Assembly: GCA_963169765.1 (NCBI GenBank)
Contig: CAUJEN010000128.1
Coordinates: 1-64,000, forward strand
DNA: 64,000 nucleotides
Reading direction: 5' to 3'
From: QWHO01 sp021404945
GTDB lineage: Bacteria > Vulcanimicrobiota > Xenobia > Xenobiales > QWHO01
The translations under genes were made by a program, and so were the position numbers. Position 1 is the first letter of the stretch. Each line of letters opens with the position of its first letter. This document shows positions 41,187 through 49,613 of the stretch, piece after piece. Under the pieces are notes generated by a model. That model did no database searches and was not told where the DNA came from. It worked only from the letters and a program-made list of their open reading frames with translations.

Positions 41187-41465
41187 GGAGCCAGGAACGC
41201 GCGTTCGTCGTGATCGGGCTCGCAAGCGGATCATGATCCGTCCCCGGACCGGAGCCAGGAACGCGCGTTCGTCGTGATCGGGCTCGCAAGCGGACCATGA
41301 TCCGTCCCCGGACCGGAGCCCGGAACGCGCGTTCGTCGTGATCGGGCTCGCAAGCGGATCATGATCCGTCCCCGGACCGGAGCCCGGAACGCGCGTTCGT
41401 CGTGATCGGGCTCGCAAGCGGATCATGATCCGTCCCCGGACCGGAGCCCGGAACGTGCGTTCGGT
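41187..41465. repeat. Tandem array of 64-bp units with two palindromes each
   Basis: There are four complete copies starting at 41187, 41251, 41315 and 41379, plus a partial copy to 41465. Copies are almost identical. Each contains GAACGCGCGTTC and GGATCATGATCC, both 12-bp perfect palindromes (one base changed in a few copies). The array lies between the divergent peptide/maturase and DUF2272 genes. The period is about six helical turns. Apparent reading frames across it are artefacts of the repetition. Confidence 0.85.
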
Positions 41466-41512
41466 GGCGTTGTCCGCCTGCCCGGCACCTGGCGCCTGCT
41501 CTTTTGTCTTGC

Positions 41513-41518
41513 TATACT
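41513..41518 (+). promoter_or_regulatory. -10 element TATACT close to the start codon
   Basis: TATACT ends 7 bases before the ATG at 41526, so the mRNA would have almost no leader. TGGCGC at 41490 is a weak -35 at 17-bp spacing. The 64-bp repeats lie just upstream. Confidence 0.5.
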
Positions 41519-41525
41519 GCCTGGC

Positions 41526-42173
41526 ATGCGGACTTCATTGCTCCTCTGCCTGTTGCTGGCGGCTCTGAGTGTGGCTGACGCGCCCACCGCTCGCATGCTG
41601 TCCATCGCCCGTCAGGAGTGGGAATACTTCGGTCGCCAGACCATCCTGGGCGCCAGAATCGTTCAAGAAGGCCACAAGGAGAGTGAGGACGTTTACTCCG
41701 ACCGGGTGGCGCTCTACTGGAAGGAGGGCGTCAACCTCACCTGGACCGGCAAGGACACCCACGAGCCCTGGTCTGCCGCCTTCATCTCCTACGTGATGCG
41801 CAAGGCCGGGTTGGGGGATCGCTTCGAATACTCCGACTGGCATGCTCACTACATCCGTCACGCCATTCGGGCCCGACGCGAGCAGGATCCCCGCTACGCC
41901 TTCTGGGCCTATCGCCTCTCCGAGCGGGCCCCTCAGGTGGGGGACATCGTCTGCTACGCTCGCGAGGAGGGCATCGACTTCGACCGCCAGCGCGAGGTTT
42001 ACAAGTCGCACGGCGACCTGGTGGTTGCCGTGCGACCCGCTGAGATCGACGTGATCGGTGGCAACGTCCAGGATTCCGTCAGTCTCAAGACCCTGGCCAC
42101 CGACGCCGAGGGCAAGCTGATCGACCAGAATCAGCGCTGGTTTGCGGTGCTGGCCAATCGATTAACCCGCTGA
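41526..42173 (+). CDS. Exported DUF2272-like protein
   Basis: This 215-residue protein has a signal peptide (MRTSLLLCLLLAALSVADA). The core has EPWSAAFISYVMRKAGLGDRFEYSDWHAHYI, followed by APQVGDIVCYAREEG and YKSHGDLVVAV. This is the DUF2272 layout, related to CHAP/NlpC-type cysteine peptidases, although the usual Cys is replaced by Ser or Ala in the first motif. A role in cell-wall or peptide processing is possible, but catalysis is unproven. Its last 12 bases overlap the convergent histidine kinase gene. Confidence 0.75.
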   Translation: MRTSLLLCLLLAALSVADAPTARMLSIARQEWEYFGRQTILGARIVQEGHKESEDVYSDRVALYWKEGVNLTWTGKDTHEPWSAAFISYVMRKAGLGDRFEYSDWHAHYIRHAIRARREQDPRYAFWAYRLSERAPQVGDIVCYAREEGIDFDRQREVYKSHGDLVVAVRPAEIDVIGGNVQDSVSLKTLATDAEGKLIDQNQRWFAVLANRLTR

Positions 42174-44591
42174 GACAATCGGCAGGCACACCACGAAGCG
42201 TGCCCCCGGGCCCGCGTCGGAATACTCCAGGCGGCCCGCGTGCCGGGCCACGATCTGGTGGCTCACCGAGAGACCCAATCCGGTGCCTTTGCCCACCGGT
42301 TTGGTGGTGAAGAAGGGCTCGAACAGATGGGGCACCACCTCGGCCGGCACGCCCGGCCCGTCGTCCTCCACGCTCAAGAAGACCTCGCTCGAGCCACGCC
42401 AGGTGCGCACCCGCACCCGGCGCGAGCGGGCCCCCGGCCCGGATACAGCATCGCGAGCGTTGATGAGCAAGTTGATGACCACCTGCTGCAACTGGCTCGG
42501 ATTGCCCTGCACGGCGGGAAGCTCGGTTTTCTCCACGGCCAGCTCAACCCGGTCCTGGTTGAGCTGGTAGCGCAGCAGCGAAAGAGTATCGTCCAGCACC
42601 TCGTTGAGGTCAGCGCTCTGGTGGGTGGGCGCCTCCCGACCCTGGCAATAGATCAGGAGATTGCTCACGATCTTCTGGGCCTGGTCGGTGGCCGCCCGGA
42701 GCTTGTCCAGTCGCTTGACCACGATGTCGGGGCGGTCGGCTTTCAGCTGGGCCCCTTCGGCCGCCAGGCGGATGGCCGCCAGGGGGGTGTTCAGCTCGTG
42801 GGCCACACCCGCCGCCAGCTGGCCCACGGCTGCCAGCTTGCTGGTCTGCAAGAGCTGGGACTGGGCTTCCTTGAGGTCCTGGTGATGGCGCACGTTGGAA
42901 TAGGCCACCGCCGACAGGAAGCCGATCAAAAAGAGCAGGTCCTGATCCTCACGACTGAAGGCGCCAGGCTCGGAAGCGGTCAGGATCAGCACGCCCAGGC
43001 AATCGCTTTCCACCAGCAGGGGCACCCCCACAAGGCTGCGCTGGCCGGCTACCAGAGGTGTGAAGCGAGACTTCGTCACATCGTCGAGTAAGAGGGGGCG
43101 CAGGTTGGCTCGGATGGTCTCGGCCAGGCTCAAGGTGGCGGCCGGGTCGGGGGTGCCTCCCCAGAAGCGCAGGGGGGCCAGCGATCCGTCCGACTTTCGG
43201 GCCAGTAGGATGCCCCGGTCGTGGAGCACCACCTGAGCTGTCATCTGCTCCACCCGCACGGCCATCTCGTCAAGCTCCAGGGTGCCGGCGACCAGTCGGG
43301 TGCCCTCCAGCAGCGATGCCAACCGCTCTACCCAGCCCTGCAGTCGCTCGTGGGCAGCCCGGTGCATTTCCAGGGCCTCCAACTCGGCCTGGCGACGGCG
43401 GGCCGACTGCAGGGCCACCAGGCTCTGAGCGCCCACCACCGCCAGAAGGTCGCGGGTCTCCTCGGGGAAGCCCTCGGGATCGTTGCTGCCCACATAGAGC
43501 ACATAGCCGTCCAGGGGCATGGCTAATCCCACCGACTCGCCCTCGAACAATCGCGAGGGATTGGTCTGGCCAGTGTTGTAGACCGGCTGGCCGGTGCGCA
43601 TGGCCTCCTCCACGCAGGGCTCGCCCAGTTGCAGCAGGCTCGCGTTCTCCAGGCGCGTCTGGTGAGGCGTGCGCGAGCTGAGCGGCCAGAGCCGGCCTTC
43701 CTGGACCAGGAAGAGCACCACGCTCTCGGCCCCGGGAGTGGTCTGGCTGACCATGTCCAGCACCAGCTCGGCGGTGCTGCTCACCGCCTCGCTGCGCGTC
43801 AGCGAGCGGGTCACTCGCTCCAGCCGTCGCAGCTCCTGCGCTTTGTTGATGGCCACCAGGTGAACGTGCTCGAGCTGATACTGGAGCTGCTCCAGGCGGT
43901 TGCTGCTCTCTTCCAGCCGTCGCTCCAGCGAGTCACGCTCCTTCTTGGGCACCAGCTCTCCCGAAGAGAGCGGGCGCAAGAGCTCCTGGAGGGCGATAAG
44001 GGCGGGGAAAAGCCAGAGCGAGCCGGGCCGGGTCAGGGGCATCACCAGGAGCGCAAGACACGGGAGGGCCCAGGTCAGCCGGCTGCGAGCCTGGCCCCAG
44101 GCCAGGTTCTCGTCGGCGGTGAGCTCGCTGGCCAGCACTCCCGGGAAGAAGACGCTCAGACCCAGCCAGGCGATCAGCACGGACCAGGGGGGAAAGCTTG
44201 CGCCGGCCAGCGATACGGCCGCCAGCAGCGGGAGCGCGTCGGCCAGGGCTTCGCGCAGCCGTCCGGCCAGTTCGGGCCGCCCCCGCAGCAGGCTGCGGAT
44301 GACCAGAGCCCCGCAGCCGGTCAGGGCAGCCATGGCCGGACCCAGGGGGGTGAGGGCCATGGCCAGCACCAGAGCGCTCGCCACCGAGAGGAAACCGAAG
44401 GCCTCCAGGCGGGGGGCTCTCAGCTCCAGCAACACCGCCAGACCTGCCAGGAGTGCTCCGGCCAGAGAACCCTGGAGCAGGCCGTCAAACAAGTTGACCT
44501 GACCTGGCGGATGGCCCTGCATCAGGTTTCCTGCCAGCATCACCAGGCACAGCAGCAGGGTGAGCAGCGCGACCGGTCCGACTTTGCGCAT
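42162..44591 (-). CDS. Membrane-bound histidine kinase with GAF sensor domains
   Basis: This 809-residue protein has six or seven N-terminal transmembrane helices (about 1-205), a coiled coil, and two GAF-like domains (about 265-390 and 415-560). The HisKA box is AAGVAHELNTPLAAIRL, with the HATPase motifs VVINLLINARDAV, VEDDGPGVP and GKGTGLGL. The HxxELNTP variant marks the NtrB/HPK4-like group. It lies one base after the GspF gene, so it belongs to the secretion/pilus operon. A close architectural paralogue is at 54612. Confidence 0.92.
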   Translation of the reverse strand: MRKVGPVALLTLLLCLVMLAGNLMQGHPPGQVNLFDGLLQGSLAGALLAGLAVLLELRAPRLEAFGFLSVASALVLAMALTPLGPAMAALTGCGALVIRSLLRGRPELAGRLREALADALPLLAAVSLAGASFPPWSVLIAWLGLSVFFPGVLASELTADENLAWGQARSRLTWALPCLALLVMPLTRPGSLWLFPALIALQELLRPLSSGELVPKKERDSLERRLEESSNRLEQLQYQLEHVHLVAINKAQELRRLERVTRSLTRSEAVSSTAELVLDMVSQTTPGAESVVLFLVQEGRLWPLSSRTPHQTRLENASLLQLGEPCVEEAMRTGQPVYNTGQTNPSRLFEGESVGLAMPLDGYVLYVGSNDPEGFPEETRDLLAVVGAQSLVALQSARRRQAELEALEMHRAAHERLQGWVERLASLLEGTRLVAGTLELDEMAVRVEQMTAQVVLHDRGILLARKSDGSLAPLRFWGGTPDPAATLSLAETIRANLRPLLLDDVTKSRFTPLVAGQRSLVGVPLLVESDCLGVLILTASEPGAFSREDQDLLFLIGFLSAVAYSNVRHHQDLKEAQSQLLQTSKLAAVGQLAAGVAHELNTPLAAIRLAAEGAQLKADRPDIVVKRLDKLRAATDQAQKIVSNLLIYCQGREAPTHQSADLNEVLDDTLSLLRYQLNQDRVELAVEKTELPAVQGNPSQLQQVVINLLINARDAVSGPGARSRRVRVRTWRGSSEVFLSVEDDGPGVPAEVVPHLFEPFFTTKPVGKGTGLGLSVSHQIVARHAGRLEYSDAGPGARFVVCLPIVSAG

Positions 44592-44592
44592 G

Positions 44593-45870
44593 CTAGACCC
44601 GCTGCATCAGCTGGTAGATCGGCAGGAAGGCCGCCAGCATTACGGTTCCGACCACCACGCCCAGGAAGGCCAGCAGGAACGGCTCGATGAGTTGCAAGAG
44701 TGAGTCGAGGTAGTTGTCCAGGTCCTGCTCGGTCATCTCCGAGTAGCGCAGGAAGGCGGCGTCGAGATTGCCCACGTTCTCGAAGCTCGTCACCAGACCG
44801 AGCAGCACGGGCGAGAACTCGCCCACCTCGGTCATGGCCTGGGAGACCTCCACGCCGTGAGCGATCTCTTCATGCATCGTTTGGAGCGCTGCGTCGAACT
44901 TGTGGTAGCCGGTGCCGCCCGCGCGCAGCAGCTTCAGCGCTGTATCCAGCGTCACCCCGGTGCGCAGCATCTGCCCCAGGCTTCGGCACAGGCGAATCAA
45001 GAGATCGGTGCGCATGATGTAGCCGGTCAGGGGAAACTCATAGATCAGCCGCGAGAAGAAGAGCCGAGCCGCCGGTGTGTGGCGGGCCACATACCACCAG
45101 ATCGCGATAGCCACCACCAGGCCCAGCGGAACGAGGTAGAGGGCCGGATGGGCAAGCGCCATGACCGCTTTGGTCAGGGCCGGCACCTCGGCCCCGGTCT
45201 GGCCAGCCGCATCCAGAAATCGCGGCAGCATGGAGGTGATCAGAAAGGCCAGCATACCGAAGGTGAGCAGCAGCACGAAGGCGGGATAGCTGAGCGCGGC
45301 CAGCAGCCGCGATTTGCGGTTTTGCAGGCGGGTCAGAAACTCGCCCAGGTCGCCCAGAACCTCGTAGAGGGCTCCGGTGCTTTCGGCCACCCGGATCATG
45401 CTGACGTAGACGGGGCCGAAAACCCGCGGCAGGCGGGCCATGGCCACTGACAGGGGGCGTCCTGAATCGATCTGGGTCAGCACCTCGTAGGCGGCCTGGC
45501 TCATGGCCGGGTCGTCGCCCTGGGCCAGGGCAGCCAGCGAGCGGCTCATGGGAACGTTGGCCCGGAGCAGGGTGGCGAACTGGATCGTGAAGAGGGCCAA
45601 CGACTTGAGCGAGGGAGCTTTCTGGGTTTTGGCGGGCGGGGTGATGAGGGGAGCGGCGCTGTCCACCCTCATCCGCTGAGAGCGCATCCGGGGCGGACCG
45701 GCGGTGGGCAGCGTGGCCTCCGGCAGGATGTCGGCCTGCACGCGGGTGACACGCACCACCCGCCAGCCCCGCCGGGTCAGCTCAGCGCGGACGGTCTCTT
45801 CCGAGGTCGCCTCGAGGATCCCGTCGCGGCCGCGTCCTCCTTCGTCGAGGCAGCGATAGGTGAAGAGCAT
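44593..45870 (-). CDS. Type II secretion/type IV pilus protein GspF/PilC, second copy
   Basis: This 425-residue protein shows the GspF duplicated fold with FTIQFATLLRANVPMSRSL and LCRSLGQMLRTGVTLDTAL, and partner motifs VAESTGALYE and FENVGNLDAA. The N-terminal domain is recognisable, and a longer linker (about 55-85) separates it from the first membrane unit. It differs considerably from the copy at 8583, so the genome probably has two assembly systems. Neighbours are a response regulator 4 bases upstream and a histidine kinase 1 base downstream. Confidence 0.93.
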   Translation of the reverse strand: MLFTYRCLDEGGRGRDGILEATSEETVRAELTRRGWRVVRVTRVQADILPEATLPTAGPPRMRSQRMRVDSAAPLITPPAKTQKAPSLKSLALFTIQFATLLRANVPMSRSLAALAQGDDPAMSQAAYEVLTQIDSGRPLSVAMARLPRVFGPVYVSMIRVAESTGALYEVLGDLGEFLTRLQNRKSRLLAALSYPAFVLLLTFGMLAFLITSMLPRFLDAAGQTGAEVPALTKAVMALAHPALYLVPLGLVVAIAIWWYVARHTPAARLFFSRLIYEFPLTGYIMRTDLLIRLCRSLGQMLRTGVTLDTALKLLRAGGTGYHKFDAALQTMHEEIAHGVEVSQAMTEVGEFSPVLLGLVTSFENVGNLDAAFLRYSEMTEQDLDNYLDSLLQLIEPFLLAFLGVVVGTVMLAAFLPIYQLMQRV

Positions 45871-45874
45871 CCGG

Positions 45875-46786
45875 TCAGGATACCGGGGTCTTTACGTCGG
45901 CCCCCCAGGCCTTCTCATAGAGCTGCTCGAGCTCCGGGTTGGCGGTGCGAGCCTCGGCTGAAAGCTGACGCAGGAAGGGAGCCAGTTTGACCTGCTCGAT
46001 CGAGAGCTCGCCGGACTTGATGCGCCGGAAGAACCGATTAAAGTCGGGCACGGACACCTGATGGGGCTTGCGGCTGGCGCTCTGGGCCCGCAGGCCGGCC
46101 CGGCTCAGGGCAGCCATCAGCTCCACCACGTGACGGTAGCCATCGGCCAGTGCCTGGCGCTCCTTGCCGTGAAAGCCGGGAGTCTTGAGCTGCTCGCGGT
46201 CGGCTTCGAGCTGCTCGAGCCGGTCCCACATCCCCAGCCCATCTCCCTGCACCAGCATGCCCGAGCGGATGGCAACGTACAGGCTCTGGAAGGCCCGATC
46301 GCGCAGCCGTTCGAGGGAGGCCAGCTCGGCCTGCGAGATGGCCGTGCCGGCCATGCGGGCCAGCGCCTTGAGGGAGTGGTTGACGGCCCCCACTACTTGC
46401 TCGTAGAAGGTCTTCTCCTTTTCGACCTCCAGCACGCGCTCGACGGCGGTGAGGAACTGGGCGATACCGAAGGGCTTGAAGAGATAGTCCTCGGCTTCCA
46501 CCCGGATGGCCCGGCCGGGGGCGTCGTCGGATGCGTAGCCGGTGATCACGATGCTGCGCAGGTCCGGTTGGATGAATCGCATCTGCTGCAGGCACTGGAT
46601 GCCGTCCATTTCATCCATGCGCACGTCCGTGACCACCAGGTCGAAGATATTCTCGCGCGCCAGGGCTAGCGCCTCGGAAGGGCTCGAGGCACCGTAAACC
46701 AGATACTGGTCGTAGTCTTCCAGCGTGGTGACCAGGATGTCCCGCAGGGTGGGATCATCCTCCACGATCAGGATGGCCCAGGACAA
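45875..46786 (-). CDS. Response regulator with helical output domain
   Basis: This 304-residue protein is best started at TTG 46786 (LSWAILIVEDDPTLRDIL), where GGAGGG lies 7 bases upstream. The receiver occupies about 1-120, with phospho-acceptor Asp in FDLVVTDVRMDEMDG, Thr in SIVITGYASDD and Lys in DYLFKPFG. The remaining 180 residues are helical with no DNA-binding domain recognised (VNHSLKALARMAGTAISQAE). It may act by protein contact. It is in the GspF/kinase operon. Confidence 0.85.
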   Translation of the reverse strand: MSWAILIVEDDPTLRDILVTTLEDYDQYLVYGASSPSEALALARENIFDLVVTDVRMDEMDGIQCLQQMRFIQPDLRSIVITGYASDDAPGRAIRVEAEDYLFKPFGIAQFLTAVERVLEVEKEKTFYEQVVGAVNHSLKALARMAGTAISQAELASLERLRDRAFQSLYVAIRSGMLVQGDGLGMWDRLEQLEADREQLKTPGFHGKERQALADGYRHVVELMAALSRAGLRAQSASRKPHQVSVPDFNRFFRRIKSGELSIEQVKLAPFLRQLSAEARTANPELEQLYEKAWGADVKTPVS

Positions 46787-46885
46787 AAGTCTTCCCTCCG
46801 CGGATGAGTTGCCCGCGACCACGAGGGGGTTGCGGCCGGGCTCCCGGGTGGGTTCGGCGAGCGGGGTGGGTTTTTCCTGGGAGGC

Positions 46886-49006
46886 TCAGACTCCCCGGTC
46901 GGTCAGCTCCCACGACTCGAGCAGGGCATGGTAGGTGGGCAAGACGCCGTAGGTCTTGATCAGGGCCGCCGCCCAGCGCTGGGTCACGGCGTCGGCTGTG
47001 GCCTTGCCCGACAGGACACAGCGGTAAACGCGATAATATCGGTTCCCGGACTTGCGGCTGTAGCTGTGGCACCGGGCTTTCACAGCGCCAATGGCCCACT
47101 CGACCTGAGGCAGGCTGAAGTAGAGGGCGGCCGGTGGGTAGCTCTCGGCGGCCCGGCCGAGCAGGCGCTCGATCTCTTTCTGCAGGCGAGCGATCTCGGG
47201 CGAGAGCTTCATGCGGCGCCGGCCCAGCTCGTCGCGGCGGCGCTCGGCGGGCGAGACGGTGAAGATGTTCAGGGTATCCCACACGGTCACCTCGCTCCTG
47301 GCCTGCTCGAGCTCTTGCGCCACCTGTTGCTCGGTGGCGATCAGCTCCTGCAGGCTGATCACCATGGCCGGGAAGTCGGTGCCCTGCAGCCGGTGAGCCA
47401 GCATCCCGGCCAGCTGGGTGGGAGAGATCGGCGGATAGCCGGCGACGGGGTCTGGCTCGATCTGCAGATCAAGCGGAACAGCCGCCGCCACCTGCTTGAG
47501 AAAGTCAAGGTAAGTCCCGCGCAGCCCATATTCGTTGAGGATGCCCAGCAGGGCCTGGTAGAGGCGCTGGCAGTGCTCCTGGTTGTGCACCGGGCAGCTC
47601 CTGGGCTGACCCGAGCTGCCGCTGTCGGTGTGCATGCGGCTGACGCCTTCCACCAGGGTCTGAGCTGCGTCGCGCAGACGGAAACCCAGCAGGACGTGGG
47701 CCGCCTCGCGAGTCGCCTGCACCAGGCCCCGCTCGGACTCTCGCAGGGCGTGCTCGTGCCACTCGCGCCGCTGGGTCAGCTCGAGCAAGCGCTTCTGGGG
47801 CTCGCTGCTCTTCCAGAAGGCCAGCTGGTCGACCGGAGAGACCAGCTTCTTCGTCTTGCTGACCTCCGCCTGGAGCGCGGCCACCATCAGGGCGTGGCTC
47901 AGGGCCCGCTCGCGTTGGTGGGAGGCCTGGCCCCGGTTCACCCGGTCGAGGAAGGCCTTGAGGGGCCCGGCCGGAGGGGCGGCCGGCGTGACGTACTCGC
48001 GCGGCAGCTTGATGGCAGGAAAGGCTTCCCGGAAGGCTTCGTGCAGCCGGCGCAGAGAGGCCAGAACCAGGTGGCGGGCGGCCACCACCGGAGCCATCAC
48101 CACCCGGCCCTCCACTCCCAGAGTCTCCTCGTGGCTGATGCGTACCCGCCCCAGCAGCGACCGGGCCTCCATGGCCCGCAGGTAGACGCCCAGGGGCGGG
48201 AAGGCCGACAAGGCCCGGTAGGCCTGCTCGCGGATCTCCTCGCTACGGCGGAAGAGCTCGCTGCGCGAGGAGGACAAGAGCAGCTTGAGCTCCTCCTCAC
48301 GGGCCTCGGCGGGGCTCTTCTCCAGCACGTTGATGCGGTCGAAGGCGGAGATGACCGAGGAGACCTCGCGCAGCTCGGCCTCCAGCTTGACCACCCTGGC
48401 GGCCACCTCGGCCTGGGCTTTCAAAAGCGGAAAGATGGCCGGGCCGAGCTGGCGGGCCACCAGGGGTCGCAGGCTCTGGGAGTTGATGGGGGGATAGCCG
48501 GCCGGCCATTCGCTGGGAGCTTCGCGGGCGGCCAGCTCGCGGCAGATGGCCTCATCGCTCAGGCCGCGCAGCACGTCTTCCCAGTCGAGCTCGGGGGCAA
48601 ACTGGGACAGCACTCTGTCGGCCAGGGCCTGCAGGCTGGCCGCCAGAGGCCGGGTGCGGGGCGGGTTGAGCCACAGGTCGCGGCGCGCCTGGCGCAGGCA
48701 GAGCTCGATGGTGGAGGCCAGCTCCAGCTCGATGGTCTCGTAACGCAGGCCGCGCAACTGCTCTTCGATGGTGGCGTCGACCGCCTTGATTTCGGAGCGC
48801 ACCTGGCGATGCTCGGCTTTGAGGGCGTTCAGCTTGACCTCGTCGGTGGTGAGATGGAGCACGTTCAGGCGATCCCAGGTTGGGATGCGCTGCTCCAGGC
48901 TGAAGGTCTGGGCCTCGAGCAGGCGGTCGCGCTCGAGCAGGGCCCTTTCCTGCTCGAGCTTCTCCACGATTCCCAGCTCACGAAGCCGGTCTGAAAGACA
49001 ATCCAT
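46886..49006 (-). CDS. Large coiled-coil protein with internally repeated modules
   Basis: This 706-residue, helical protein has no signal peptide. A module repeats: TWDRLNVLHLTTDEVKLNAL near 43, AFDRINVLEKSPAEAREEEL near 230, and VWDTLNIFTVSPAERRRDEL near 590. The second and third are both preceded by a longer shared stretch beginning GYPPI (GYPPINSQSLRPLVARQL and GYPPISPTQLAGMLAHRL). The C-terminus ends in RWAAALIKTYGVLPTYHALL. I recognise no family. It is in the operon with two-component and GspF genes, so a structural role in secretion is possible. Confidence 0.75.
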   Translation of the reverse strand: MDCLSDRLRELGIVEKLEQERALLERDRLLEAQTFSLEQRIPTWDRLNVLHLTTDEVKLNALKAEHRQVRSEIKAVDATIEEQLRGLRYETIELELASTIELCLRQARRDLWLNPPRTRPLAASLQALADRVLSQFAPELDWEDVLRGLSDEAICRELAAREAPSEWPAGYPPINSQSLRPLVARQLGPAIFPLLKAQAEVAARVVKLEAELREVSSVISAFDRINVLEKSPAEAREEELKLLLSSSRSELFRRSEEIREQAYRALSAFPPLGVYLRAMEARSLLGRVRISHEETLGVEGRVVMAPVVAARHLVLASLRRLHEAFREAFPAIKLPREYVTPAAPPAGPLKAFLDRVNRGQASHQRERALSHALMVAALQAEVSKTKKLVSPVDQLAFWKSSEPQKRLLELTQRREWHEHALRESERGLVQATREAAHVLLGFRLRDAAQTLVEGVSRMHTDSGSSGQPRSCPVHNQEHCQRLYQALLGILNEYGLRGTYLDFLKQVAAAVPLDLQIEPDPVAGYPPISPTQLAGMLAHRLQGTDFPAMVISLQELIATEQQVAQELEQARSEVTVWDTLNIFTVSPAERRRDELGRRRMKLSPEIARLQKEIERLLGRAAESYPPAALYFSLPQVEWAIGAVKARCHSYSRKSGNRYYRVYRCVLSGKATADAVTQRWAAALIKTYGVLPTYHALLESWELTDRGV

Positions 49007-49040
49007 GGTTGAAGGCGTTTCGAGCCCGTGGGGCGGACTC

Positions 49041-49613
49041 CTATTTCGCGTTGACTGGCGGGGCGGCGGTATCCTGGTCGCGGAAGCTCTCGATGACCTT
49101 GCGCAGGTCGTCCTCCTGGTTTCCCCAGCGCGACTTCAGCGTCCAGGTCAGCATCTGGCAGTAGCTTTTCCCGGACTCGATGGTGGTGTGGATGAAGACC
49201 ACCTTGATGTTGTCCACGCTGCCATTGATCACGTGCTGAATGGCCGGGCAGCCGTTGATGGTCAGCTTGACCGGCTCGGAGACCTGGCAGTTCTTCATGC
49301 TCGACTTGATGGAAGAGAGGGTCAGCTCGGCATGCTGTTCGACGGTCATGTCCTCGAAGTCTTCCTTCTTCTCGTCGAGCAGCACCACGTAGAGCTCTTT
49401 TACCTTCTGGTGGGCCCCCAGGTCGGCTTCCTCGTGGAGGCTGTCGTCGCGGGTCCAGTCTCCAGGAACCACCACCGACAATCGTTTGTCGGCCGTCGTG
49501 AGGGTCTGAGGAGGCTTGCTGGCGTCCATCCCGGCCTTGACGCCCTGGAGGATCGCCCCGCAACCGAGCTGGGCCAGCAACCCCAGCAGGACGGCAAAAC
49601 GAACAATGCGCAT
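49041..49613 (-). CDS. Probable lipoprotein, function unknown
   Basis: This 190-residue protein starts with a hydrophobic signal and a cysteine (MRIVRFAVLLGLLAQLGCGA). The lipobox-like AQLGC is not canonical, so lipid attachment is likely but not certain. The mature part includes RLSVVVPGDWTRDDSLHEEA and SYCQMLTWTLKSRWGNQEDD, a PsbP/DUF1795-like pattern of small periplasmic proteins. Its ATG overlaps the stop of the upstream histidine kinase as TGATG, so it is coupled to the two-component pair. Confidence 0.7.
   Translation of the reverse strand: MRIVRFAVLLGLLAQLGCGAILQGVKAGMDASKPPQTLTTADKRLSVVVPGDWTRDDSLHEEADLGAHQKVKELYVVLLDEKKEDFEDMTVEQHAELTLSSIKSSMKNCQVSEPVKLTINGCPAIQHVINGSVDNIKVVFIHTTIESGKSYCQMLTWTLKSRWGNQEDDLRKVIESFRDQDTAAPPVNAK

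Noticed and set aside
41046..41426. A 126-codon minus-strand frame across the 64-bp array
   Set aside because: The repeated protein units change frame with each 64-bp copy (64 is not a multiple of 3), so the open frame is incidental.
41187..41465. CRISPR array
   Set aside because: The entire 64-bp unit is repeated with no unique spacers and no cas genes nearby.
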